Both the position numbers and the translations under genes were made by a program. This document shows positions 52,897 to 60,377 of a stretch of 63,060 nt of DNA, in pieces. A model generated the notes under the pieces. That model searched no databases and was not told where the DNA came from. It worked only from the letters and a program-made list of their open reading frames with translations. The stretch spans positions 1 through 63,060 of the forward strand of contig JACNFY010000017.1 of assembly GCA_014384375.1 (NCBI GenBank), written 5' to 3'. How positions within the stretch are numbered: position 1 is the first letter of the stretch; every line of letters begins with the position of its first letter. This DNA is from Nanobdellati archaeon. GTDB taxonomy: Archaea; Nanobdellota; Nanobdellia; Woesearchaeales; GCA-2686295.

Positions 52897-53117
52897 TTTT
52901 TAGTTTTTTCATAAACAGTCAGGTTTTTTGTGATGGAATTCAACACAGCCCTTAAAGCAGTTGAATCCTCAGCAGTGATTCTGAACTCTAGCTTTTCACC
53001 CTTCTTGTGTATTGAGTAAAAAGCTCTTTTGTTCTGAAACTCTTTTGTTTCAGGTTCAAACAACTTGGAGATGTTCTTTGCATCTCCATCAACTATTATT
53101 TTAGTAGTGTACTTCAT
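52869..53117 (-). CDS. pcc1: KEOPS complex subunit Pcc1
   Basis: The 82-residue Pcc1 dimerises and organises the KEOPS complex, which makes t6A37 in tRNA. Visible features are the two-strand start KYTTKIIVDGDAKNISKLFEPE, FQNKRAFYSIHKKGEKLEFRI and the helix AEDSTALRAVLNSITKNLTVYEK, with a basic C-terminal tail. Overlaps rpoP by 4 nt (ATGA) upstream and pfdB by 28 nt downstream, a compact archaeal arrangement. Confidence 0.92.
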   Translation of the reverse strand: MKYTTKIIVDGDAKNISKLFEPETKEFQNKRAFYSIHKKGEKLEFRITAEDSTALRAVLNSITKNLTVYEKTKKWIKQPKKK

Positions 53118-53251
53118 CTCGCTTTAACTTTAGTACCAACAGTTCTTTCCTTGAAGATTATTTTTGACCCACAATAAAGACACCTGACCCTCTTCCTTAT
53201 CTGTGTATCTGAAATCGTTTTATTACAAAAAAGGCATTTGTAAGAGCTCAT
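53114..53251 (-). CDS. rpoP: RNA polymerase subunit P (Rpb12-like)
   Basis: 45 residues with a zinc ribbon: YKCLFCNK at the N terminus and RVRCLYCGSKIIFKERT later, ending in the basic GTKVKAR tail typical of archaeal RpoP/Rpb12. It is a structural subunit between Rpo3 and Rpo2. Both ends overlap neighbours by 4 nt (ATGA): its start with rpl37ae, its stop with pcc1. Confidence 0.94.
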   Translation of the reverse strand: MSSYKCLFCNKTISDTQIRKRVRCLYCGSKIIFKERTVGTKVKAR

Positions 53252-53499
53252 TCTTCCTTAACCTCTGCTTTGATAGTTGGTGGCTTGGCAACTGTGTAGG
53301 CCTTGCTAGTAAACTTGGCTCCGCACTTATTACAGCTCCATATACCTATAGCAACCCTCTTGACTTTAACATAGTTGCAATATGGGCATTTATGCTTCTT
53401 CCTCTGCTCAGCCTCAATAGCGCCGTACCTGTCTCTAAGCCTTTTACCATATCTCGAACCGAACCTCTTCATAGAGCCATAAGTTGCTTTCTTTGCCAT
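53248..53499 (-). CDS. rpl37ae: Ribosomal protein L37Ae (eL43)
   Basis: 83 residues, large-subunit protein with a C2-C2 zinc ribbon: KCPYCNYVKVKRVAIGIWSCNKCGAKF. The N terminus FGSRYGKRLRDRYGAIEAEQRKK is rRNA-binding and basic; the end AYTVAKP is a family hallmark. First gene of the operon rpl37ae-rpoP-pcc1-pfdB-UPF0147. TATA TTTTATAAAT (53521-53530, reverse strand) is 27 nt upstream, so leaderless. Confidence 0.96.
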   Translation of the reverse strand: MAKKATYGSMKRFGSRYGKRLRDRYGAIEAEQRKKHKCPYCNYVKVKRVAIGIWSCNKCGAKFTSKAYTVAKPPTIKAEVKEE

Positions 53500-53520
53500 T
53501 CCGAGATGAAATTATGAACT

Positions 53521-53530
53521 ATTTATAAAA
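53521..53530 (-). promoter_or_regulatory. TATA box of the L37Ae operon
   Basis: TTTTATAAAT on the reverse strand, centred 27 nt before the rpl37ae ATG. Confidence 0.65.
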
Positions 53531-53533
53531 GTT

Positions 53534-53623
53534 ATGAAAAAATATATTTCAAAGCTTATCATGAATGAAATGCTAAGTGGAGTTATTGCATTCTTGATAC
53601 TTCTTATTATTCTTTTTGTATGA
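53534..53623 (+). CDS. Possible 29-residue membrane peptide
   Basis: MKKYISKLIMNEML followed by SGVIAFLILLIILFV and a stop: a short basic start and one hydrophobic helix. No ribosome-binding site is visible and it lies in the intergenic region between rpl37ae and the subtilase, so it may be chance. The rest of 53624-53768 holds TATA-like elements (53708-53717 and 53731-53741) for the gene downstream. Confidence 0.25.
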   Translation: MKKYISKLIMNEMLSGVIAFLILLIILFV

Positions 53624-53768
53624 TTTATCCTATTTTCTCAAAGTTTATCCCAAACAAAAAAAGTTTGTCCGAAAGACTTCTGAAACAACCGGAAAACTAA
53701 CAGAAAAGTTTAAATAAGATTATCAGAATAAAGTTTTATAGATTTGCTTAAAACTCGAACCTTGGGGG

Positions 53769-55535
53769 GTGAAGGCCACGAAGATATACTCGGTTGGTAA
53801 GCTAAATTTAAGCACATTTCTTCTGTTAGTTATTTTGAGTGTTTCTATCTTCTCTGCTGCGACTAATATAACTTTGAATGACAATATTTCTTACAATAGT
53901 TCTAATAATTCATTAAATATAACTTTGAATTTATCTTTCAATAATACTTTAGTAAATACTTCAATAAACATTACCAACACAACCACGATTAATGAAACAA
54001 ATGTTTCAGTCAATCTGTCTTCTAATAAAATAAAAAATATTCTTCCGCCTGGTTTATTGAAAAAGCTTCATAAGGACTTGGAGGGTTTATCTTATGAAGC
54101 AGAGGCAAAGGTTATTGTTCAGTTAAAAGATAAAAATTCAAGACACAAAATCAAGGATAAAGTAATTAAAGGAAAATCAAAAATTAGTAGAGATAGGAAC
54201 TTTATTTTTGCAGATGCTTTTGGTTCTGATGTTGTAGATGTTGTTTCTGATGAAGATGTTGTTATGGTCTGGCCTGACTTGGAGGTTACATCTTTCTTGG
54301 ATGATGCAGTAGACCAGATTCATGCAGACAGCCTATGGAATTTTAGTTTGAATGGCTCAGGTGTTAAGATAGCTGTATTGGATACAGGCGTTGATGCTTC
54401 TCATGAAATGCTTAATGGCAGGGTTATTTCTCAGGTTGATTTCACAGGTTCAGGCACTGGAGATTTTTATGGCCATGGAACCCATGTTGCAGGCATCGCT
54501 TCAGGAAACGGGTTATATAAGGGAGTAGCTTTTGATTCTCAGATTTATGATGTGAAAGTTCTTAATGATGAAGGAGTTGGTTATCTTTCATGGTTGATTG
54601 ATGGTATTGATTATGCCATTAGTGAGAATGTTGATGTTATATCTCTTAGTTTAGGAGCTATTTATTCAGGCACTCCTGAAAACCAGCTTAATAGTCCTGA
54701 AATCCTGAAAATTGAAGAAGCAATAAGCAACGGCATAACAGTTGTAATAGCCTCAGGCAACTGTGGCAGTGGTGTTTGCGGCGGTTTTGAAGGAGTCACC
54801 ACGCCAGGCATTACTCGTAATGCAATCACCGTTGGAACAGTTGATGACGCCAATGAATGGGCATACTTTAGTTCTGGAGATACAATTGATGATTATGTTA
54901 AGCCTGATATGGTTGCTCCGGGTGTTGATATTTGTAGTGCGGTTCCTTTAGATTATGATTGTAAGACAGGCACTTCTATGAGCACTCCCTTTGTCAGTGG
55001 AGCAGTTGCTTTGCTTTTACAACATAATAGTTCTTTGAATCCCACACATATTAAAGACATATTTGAAGATGGGGCTCTAGATTTGGGCGATTCTGGCAAG
55101 GATGTTCTTTATGGTAGCGGTCTGCTTGATTTGAGCAATCTAAACTTTGAGATTAGCCCTGTTGAAATAATCCCTGATGAGTATACTATCTCCTTTTCTG
55201 ACTTTGAGATTAGAAAAGAAGGCAAAGTTACTATAATATACCACAACAAAGAGACCTGTTACAGGAAAAAAGACTGCAAACCAAGAAAAATCAAAGTAAG
55301 ATTTGAAAGCGAAGAGCTAGACCGCACATTCCAATCAGAGAAAACCAAAACAATCCCAAATGACAAATACAAATCCTATAAATTCAAGACAACCTTCAAC
55401 CTGCCAGGCAAACACCTGCTCAAAATAACAATCGAAGAAGACAACGAACTAATCGAAGAAATAAACACCTTCATAGACGTAAAATCAAACTTTTTGGTTA
55501 ATTCATTAGGCACATTGAGGTTAAAGATAAGATGA
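53769..55535 (+). CDS. Secreted subtilisin-like serine protease (S8)
   Basis: 588 residues from a GTG. A signal peptide (LSTFLLLVILSVSIFSA) precedes an Asn/Thr-rich, sequon-rich stretch and an I9-like propeptide (about 105-170). The catalytic domain has Asp205 in IAVLDTGVDASHE, His236 in GHGTHVAGIASG, the oxyanion Asn in IASGNCGSG and Ser403 in GTSMSTPFVSGAVALLL. A beta domain of about 110 residues ends the protein. The triad is complete, so it is probably active outside the cell. Codon use changes near nt 55241 from T-ending to A/C-ending codons. The stop overlaps the start of a propeller fragment (ATGA). Confidence 0.92.
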   Translation: MKATKIYSVGKLNLSTFLLLVILSVSIFSAATNITLNDNISYNSSNNSLNITLNLSFNNTLVNTSINITNTTTINETNVSVNLSSNKIKNILPPGLLKKLHKDLEGLSYEAEAKVIVQLKDKNSRHKIKDKVIKGKSKISRDRNFIFADAFGSDVVDVVSDEDVVMVWPDLEVTSFLDDAVDQIHADSLWNFSLNGSGVKIAVLDTGVDASHEMLNGRVISQVDFTGSGTGDFYGHGTHVAGIASGNGLYKGVAFDSQIYDVKVLNDEGVGYLSWLIDGIDYAISENVDVISLSLGAIYSGTPENQLNSPEILKIEEAISNGITVVIASGNCGSGVCGGFEGVTTPGITRNAITVGTVDDANEWAYFSSGDTIDDYVKPDMVAPGVDICSAVPLDYDCKTGTSMSTPFVSGAVALLLQHNSSLNPTHIKDIFEDGALDLGDSGKDVLYGSGLLDLSNLNFEISPVEIIPDEYTISFSDFEIRKEGKVTIIYHNKETCYRKKDCKPRKIKVRFESEELDRTFQSEKTKTIPNDKYKSYKFKTTFNLPGKHLLKITIEEDNELIEEINTFIDVKSNFLVNSLGTLRLKIR

Positions 55536-55909
55536 GAAAAAACAAAGGAGATTTGTCAAGTTCTTCTAGTGCAGACGAATTCACCTTCCCTAGCAATGGC
55601 GAAACAGATGGCTCTGACCATCCTGCTTTTGCAGATTTAGATGGTGATGGCAAACAAGAACTAATTGTTGGAACCAAAAAAATTGTTTTTATTGGTAATG
55701 TTTCCGAAGAAAGAGGAAGAGTTTTCTCCTTCAACTTCGATAAACAAGGTAAGGATAAGGCTTGGAAGAGTACGTCTTATAATAAAAAAATTGGAATATA
55801 CTTACCTGTTATTGGAACGCCAACCATTGTTGACATAAACGGTAACGGAAACAAGGAAGTAATATTTGGCGATATCCATGAAAAGATTATAGGAGGTAGA
55901 TATTTATGA
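55532..55909 (+). pseudogene. FG-GAP/VCBS propeller fragment
   Basis: 125 residues with no signal peptide. They match the internal propeller segment of the downstream secreted proteins: KGDL..., DHPAFADLDGDGKQELIVGT with a DxDGD calcium loop, RGRVFSFNFDKQGKDKAW, YLPVIGTPTIVDINGNGNKEVIFGD. Upstream in the same frame, but after a stop, RH lies ten residues before KGDL, the same spacing as in the YRHD...KGDL start of the intact copies. A one-base insertion (or two-base deletion) near 55503-55515 would join the frame to the subtilase. It is probably the broken propeller of that protease, or a separate truncated copy. The frame ends where the next small membrane gene starts. Confidence 0.6.
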
Positions 55910-56181
55910 AAACTATAACACAATTATGGAGTAAGTTAAAGTATTGGCAGAAAGGAATATCTGTTGGTTTTTTGGGTTACATTTTATATTTTATAATAAT
56001 TGTCATTGTTCCTTCAATTTGGGATTTTAATTGTGGTTTCATCGCAGAGCACATACCTTGTTCTGCAACAGAATATTTTGCAGCCGTATTTTTTATGTTT
56101 GTGGCTTGGTTGAAGTATGGTGTACTTCTGATAATTGCAGGAGGAGTAATTGGGTCAATAATGGATTACTTAAAGAGATAA
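55906..56181 (+). CDS. Small membrane protein of the YWQKG type
   Basis: 91 residues. N-terminal LWSKLKYWQKGISVGFLGYI is a cytoplasmic amphipathic stretch leading into helix 1; helices follow around 58-75 (AVFFMFVAWLKYGVLLIIAG) with a Cys-containing loop (DFNCGFIAEHIPC) between. Another protein in this array (60030-60374) has the same W..L.YWQKG...GFL start. AGGAGG precedes the ATG. It overlaps the propeller fragment by 4 nt and its stop shares one base with the ATG of the next gene. Function unknown; partner or immunity protein of a secreted neighbour is speculation. Confidence 0.65.
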   Translation: MKTITQLWSKLKYWQKGISVGFLGYILYFIIIVIVPSIWDFNCGFIAEHIPCSATEYFAAVFFMFVAWLKYGVLLIIAGGVIGSIMDYLKR

Positions 56182-57968
56182 TGAAAATAAAAAGCGTTCA
56201 CATATTATTGTACTTTGTAATAGTTTCATTTACAATTATTAATGTGAATGCTTATAAAATGACTCCTCCTGATGAAGTAACTCACCAGTATATTACTAAT
56301 CAATCTAGGCGTATATGGAGTCTCATACCATATGAAATAATATTTCATCTTAATAATTCAGTAACCAAAGAATTAGATTACCGTGGAAAGGCAAATTTTG
56401 ATTATGAAGATGATATCATTACTGGTTCGGCAGAAGAAGATTTGGCATCAGATACTTTGAGCGCACTTTTCGGTAATCATTTTTGGCAACCCGACGATCC
56501 AGATACTTTGATGTTAGGTAATGATGATTATAATGATGGACTTGCAGAAAGAGATAGTTCCTATAGAACTGCGCTTGATTATTGGTATAAACCTTGCTCT
56601 TTTTGGGAGAATGATTGTGATGATGTTATAAACAATTATTTAAAAGGCAATATTGATGAATCTTATTATTGGCTTGGCAGAATCGCACATTTGTTGGAGG
56701 ATGCCGCTCAACCATCGCATGTTCTCCTTGATCCACACTTACCTGGTGATGATTCTGAATTGGAAATCTGGTCTGGGGATAATTTTCATAGCTATCAAGG
56801 AGTCAATTACGCTGGAAAACAATACAATTACGAAGATTTAATAGACAATTTTGATTGGTCTTCTGTCGAACCAACAAGAGCTCCTGACAGACAATATATT
56901 GAACTTTTCAGATTGTTTTGGTATACTGCACAAAAAACACAATATTGGGCTAGTGATGATGTAGATGCGAATTATGTTTATACCGATTTGAATGATGTTG
57001 AACAGAGTTGGTCTTGTAGTGGAAACGATAATCTTAATTTATGGGCTGATGAAGGTTATACAAGCTGTAGTGATTTTATAAGCACTGGTTTAAACGATTC
57101 TAATGTCGAACAGGAAGCCAACGCTACTATCCCTCACGCTATGAAAGCAGTTGCAGGTCTCTACAGATTGTTCTGGGATGCTGTTCATATTGATTGGCCT
57201 ACTTATCGTCATGATAACTTAAGAACTGGTACCACTGCTTTCAAAGGTGATTTATCCGAAGATACCGATGCTGAAGAGTTCACGTTCCCTATTAATGAGG
57301 ATACTGATAGTTCCAACAACTTGGCGTTCGCTGATTTGAACAAGGACGGAGATCAAGAACTGATAATTGGAACTAATAAAGATTTTTTAATTGAAAACAA
57401 TGAGGAGTATAGGGGTAGAGTTTTCACTTTTGAATTCAATAAGAATGATAGATATACTTTAGGATGGAGCACTTCTAATGAGAAGAGTGCTTCTTGGTTT
57501 AAGCCTGTTGTTGCTACTCCTGTAATCTCAGATATTAATAATGATGGTTTTAAGGAAATTATTTTTGGTGATAAAAGCGGGAAGATTTGGGTTTTGAATC
57601 CTGACGGAGAACCCCTTCCTCTTACTGAAGACGAGGATTATGTTCTTCCTAGAGGGGATAACAATTCTGCTATGTTCACTTCTTGGGCTATAGAAGATAT
57701 AGATTTAGATGGCACAAAAGAACTATTATTCGTTGAAAAGACAGACTCCACTACTCCATTATATGTTTTCGATGCTAAGATATATGTTTACAACCTCACA
57801 GAAGACGAGCTTCTAGAAGAATGGCAAGCTGATTTAGGTTCAACTTATGGCAGTGGAAGTTCTTCTGACCCTGCAATTGCAGACATCGATTCTGATGGTG
57901 ATATGGATATTATCGTTGGCACTCTATATGATGGAGATAAGAAAATAATATTCGCGGAGGTAATGTAA
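56181..57968 (+). CDS. Secreted zinc phospholipase C-like protein with beta-propeller repeats
   Basis: 595 residues from the ATG at 56181. A signal peptide ends around residue 24 (IINVNA). The first domain (25-330) resembles zinc-dependent phospholipase C / S1-P1 nuclease: His35 in VTHQYITNQSRRIW, an EEDLASD acidic block, and YYWLGRIAHLLEDAAQPSH (His170, Asp174, His180) followed by a further His186. The second part starts with WPTYRHDNLRTGTTAFKGDL and has FG-GAP/VCBS propeller repeats with DxDxDG loops. It stops abruptly after DIIVGTLYDG, where the longer copy at 60378 continues for hundreds of residues. Probably secreted and membrane- or lipid-targeted; substrate unknown. Confidence 0.75.
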   Translation: MKIKSVHILLYFVIVSFTIINVNAYKMTPPDEVTHQYITNQSRRIWSLIPYEIIFHLNNSVTKELDYRGKANFDYEDDIITGSAEEDLASDTLSALFGNHFWQPDDPDTLMLGNDDYNDGLAERDSSYRTALDYWYKPCSFWENDCDDVINNYLKGNIDESYYWLGRIAHLLEDAAQPSHVLLDPHLPGDDSELEIWSGDNFHSYQGVNYAGKQYNYEDLIDNFDWSSVEPTRAPDRQYIELFRLFWYTAQKTQYWASDDVDANYVYTDLNDVEQSWSCSGNDNLNLWADEGYTSCSDFISTGLNDSNVEQEANATIPHAMKAVAGLYRLFWDAVHIDWPTYRHDNLRTGTTAFKGDLSEDTDAEEFTFPINEDTDSSNNLAFADLNKDGDQELIIGTNKDFLIENNEEYRGRVFTFEFNKNDRYTLGWSTSNEKSASWFKPVVATPVISDINNDGFKEIIFGDKSGKIWVLNPDGEPLPLTEDEDYVLPRGDNNSAMFTSWAIEDIDLDGTKELLFVEKTDSTTPLYVFDAKIYVYNLTEDELLEEWQADLGSTYGSGSSSDPAIADIDSDGDMDIIVGTLYDGDKKIIFAEVM

Positions 57969-57970
57969 AA

Positions 57971-58273
57971 ATGAACATAAAAGAAAAATGGAAAGGTCTT
58001 TCTTTTAGGACTAAAGGAATGTATCTTGGAATTATATTAAATATTTTTATTGGTCTAGCAACATTCAAGGGTTTGTTAAATGATTTACTTGGAGAAAGAT
58101 TCGGCTATGCTTTTGTGCTTTTTTATTCCTATCCAGGTGTTTTCGCGTTTTATTTTTGTAAAGCTTTAGAATGTATTGTTTTAGGATTTATAATCAACTT
58201 TATTTGGGTAGTTGTTAGTGGTGGTGCAATTGGATTATTGTTCGCTGTTATCATTGAAAAAATTAAAAAATGA
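57971..58273 (+). CDS. Small membrane protein, YWQKG-like
   Basis: 100 residues beginning KEKWKGLSFRTKGMYLGIIL, a diverged form of the W..LSYWQKG start of its neighbours, then helices LNIFIGLATF, YAFVLFYSYPGVFAFYF and FIINFIWVVVSGGAIGLLFAVII. GGAGG (57956-57960) lies inside the end of the truncated propeller gene. The stop overlaps the next ATG (ATGA). Function unknown. Confidence 0.65.
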   Translation: MNIKEKWKGLSFRTKGMYLGIILNIFIGLATFKGLLNDLLGERFGYAFVLFYSYPGVFAFYFCKALECIVLGFIINFIWVVVSGGAIGLLFAVIIEKIKK

Positions 58274-59607
58274 AATTTCAGAAATTGGTACTTATATTGG
58301 TTTTTGTTTTGATCAGTTTAAGTAATGTTGTGGCTTCTTCAGTTTCCAATGCTGTACCTGTTTCTGAAACCATTGTTAGAAACAATTCAACATTTCTTGT
58401 TGATGGGTGGGATGAATTACCTTTCAAACATTTGAAGGCAAATAAGTCTTGGGTTGAATATGTCAATACAAATTACGATCCTTCTCCTAATTGGATTACA
58501 ATCCTTTATGATGAGAACAATGAAAAAATATCGCCCAAGTGTCTAAGTTATTCTGCTGCAACTGTTGCTGACTGGTTTTCTCTTGAGACGGGCGAAGTTC
58601 TTGATACTTACACAAGCTACCTCAACAATAGAATTGAATATGGTCATAATCCTAGGGAATTAGAGGCCATTTACCATGATAGGCACACTTTTTATAATAC
58701 ATATACCTATTTGTTTTTTGATGCTTCCGTAACTTGGGAGCAAATTCCTTATAATTTAAAAGGATATGTTGATATTCTTACTAATCCACCTTCAGATTGG
58801 ATAAACGTTACTGATCCTGATTTAGGTTCAAATTATCTTCATACTGTGAAGCCTGGTGAATACTTGCCAGGGGGAGAGACAGAAAACTTGAAAAGGTCAA
58901 TTCCTATTGTTTCGAATAAAGAACAAGTACAAAGCGCTCTGGAGAGATATGGTATTTTATATGCTCATTTAGACAGCACTCTTGTTGGTTGGGACTTACT
59001 TGGTATTGAGTTTCCAATACATGCAGTGACATTAATTGGTTATGGTAATTATGGTGGAGAAGATGTTTTTTGGATTCATGATACATATGATAGACCTTAT
59101 GTTAACTCATCTTATCAGGATGTAAGATATAAAGCAATTGATGTATTTGATTTAGATTCAATTTATGCTTTCTTTGATCCAACATGGTCCACGTACCGCC
59201 ATGATAACAGGCGTACTGGCTCTTCTACTTTCAAGGGTGACTTATCCAACGAAACAAGCCCTGATGACTTCACTTTTCCTGGTGATGGTCAGACTGATGG
59301 CTTGGATCATCCGGCTTTCGCAGACTTGGATGGTGATGGTTATCAAGAAATTATCGTTGGCACGAAGAATGATGTTTTAATTGGTAATTCTTCTGAAGCA
59401 AGAGGAAGAGTATTCGCATACAACTTTGATAAACAAGGCAAGGATAAAGCGTGGTGGTCTACGACTAATGAGGATATTGGTTTATATCTTCCTGTTATTG
59501 GAACACCAACAGTAGCGGATTTGAATAATGATGGCAATAAAGAGGTAATCTTCGGAGATACTTATGGCAGGATGTGGGTTTTGAATAATAAGGGTGATAA
59601 ACTATGA
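58270..59607 (+). CDS. Secreted papain-like cysteine peptidase domain with propeller repeats
   Basis: 445 residues. Signal peptide LVLILVFVLISLSNVVA. The N-terminal domain has a candidate nucleophile in SPKCLSYSAATVADWF (Cys91) at the head of a helix, and a candidate general base in PIHAVTLIGYGNYGGEDVFW (His251) followed by IHDTYD. This is the C-H-(N/D) order and HAV-x-x-x-GYG signature of papain-fold peptidases (C1/C39-like). From STYRHDNRRTG on it is a propeller with ADLDGDG calcium loops that ends after about 120 residues at WVLNNKGDKL, exactly where the next small membrane gene begins. An 86-bp block is identical to the paralogue downstream. Confidence 0.75.
   Translation: MKFQKLVLILVFVLISLSNVVASSVSNAVPVSETIVRNNSTFLVDGWDELPFKHLKANKSWVEYVNTNYDPSPNWITILYDENNEKISPKCLSYSAATVADWFSLETGEVLDTYTSYLNNRIEYGHNPRELEAIYHDRHTFYNTYTYLFFDASVTWEQIPYNLKGYVDILTNPPSDWINVTDPDLGSNYLHTVKPGEYLPGGETENLKRSIPIVSNKEQVQSALERYGILYAHLDSTLVGWDLLGIEFPIHAVTLIGYGNYGGEDVFWIHDTYDRPYVNSSYQDVRYKAIDVFDLDSIYAFFDPTWSTYRHDNRRTGSSTFKGDLSNETSPDDFTFPGDGQTDGLDHPAFADLDGDGYQEIIVGTKNDVLIGNSSEARGRVFAYNFDKQGKDKAWWSTTNEDIGLYLPVIGTPTVADLNNDGNKEVIFGDTYGRMWVLNNKGDKL
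59236..59321 (+). repeat. 86-bp block identical to 61287-61372
   Basis: Encodes the start of the propeller (from GDLSNETSPDDFTF to HPAFA) and is identical at DNA level to the paralogous position downstream; 17 more matching bases follow after a single mismatch. Confidence 0.85.
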
Positions 59608-60023
59608 AGAAAATAAATAAATTATTGTGGTTATCAGTAGCTCTGATAATTATTGTTGATATAATTAGTTATTTTACTGCAGGTACAACGCAAAGAAACT
59701 TAAGAATTAATATTCCTCTCTTTATAATTTTTGTATTGGCGACTCTACTTTTTTTATTCTCAATAAGAAATTTTATAATGCAAAATCAGAAAGGGTCGAT
59801 CATAGGTTTGATTATAGGATTCATTCTTGGAGCTATTAGTTTTGGTGTTGGAATGTTTGCGTTATTTTTCTTGTTCCCGATATATGGCTTAATATGGGCT
59901 ATCGTTGGATGTGCCGGAGAAGACTGTTGGGGATTCATGATTATGTTAAGTCCAGTCATATTAGGATTAACAGGAATGCTAATAGGCGCATATTTACAAA
60001 ATAAAAGAACTAATCAGAGGTAA
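59604..60023 (+). CDS. Small four-helix membrane protein
   Basis: 139 residues with four hydrophobic helices (LLWLSVALIIIVDIISYF, LFIIFVLATLLFLFSI, SIIGLIIGFILGAISFGVGMF, IMLSPVILGLTGMLIGAYL) and a Cys pair in a short loop (VGCAGEDCWGF). It lacks the WQKG start of its neighbours. Its ATG overlaps the propeller gene stop by 4 nt, with GGGTGA upstream. No family recognised. Confidence 0.65.
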   Translation: MKKINKLLWLSVALIIIVDIISYFTAGTTQRNLRINIPLFIIFVLATLLFLFSIRNFIMQNQKGSIIGLIIGFILGAISFGVGMFALFFLFPIYGLIWAIVGCAGEDCWGFMIMLSPVILGLTGMLIGAYLQNKRTNQR

Positions 60024-60029
60024 AAAACA

Positions 60030-60374
60030 ATGAAAAAAATAACTAAATTTTGGAGAAGACTAAGCTATTGGCAAAAGGGAGGAATTATAGGGTTTTTAAT
60101 TCCAATTTGTTTGTTAGTGATTGGTTTCTTATTAAACCACTTACTTTTTTTTAAAGATAATTCTATAAACCTACTTATAGTTGATATATTCTACTTCCCT
60201 ATGGGATTATTCTCATATTTTTTTGATTTATTTGTTAAGAAAGGAGTTATAGAATGTCAGAGTGAGGCATGTGCATTGGGAGGTTACCATATGTTAATTG
60301 GATTATTTGCTCCAATTATTTATGCTCTAATTGGCATTGGTATTGGTTTATTCATTCAAAGATACAATAAATAA
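60030..60374 (+). CDS. Small membrane protein of the YWQKG type
   Basis: 114 residues. The start FWRRLSYWQKGGIIGFLIPI is closely similar to the protein at 55906-56181 and leads into helix 1. A Cys-containing loop (ECQSEACALGGYH) precedes the last helix (IGLFAPIIYALIGIGIGLFI). Six nt after the preceding gene and three nt before the next. Function unknown. Confidence 0.65.
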   Translation: MKKITKFWRRLSYWQKGGIIGFLIPICLLVIGFLLNHLLFFKDNSINLLIVDIFYFPMGLFSYFFDLFVKKGVIECQSEACALGGYHMLIGLFAPIIYALIGIGIGLFIQRYNK

Positions 60375-60377
60375 AAA

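Noticed and set aside
56031-56181. N-terminal extension of the phospholipase C-like gene
   Set aside because: The extension is a shadow of the small membrane gene at 55906-56181; a proper signal peptide begins at the ATG at 56181.
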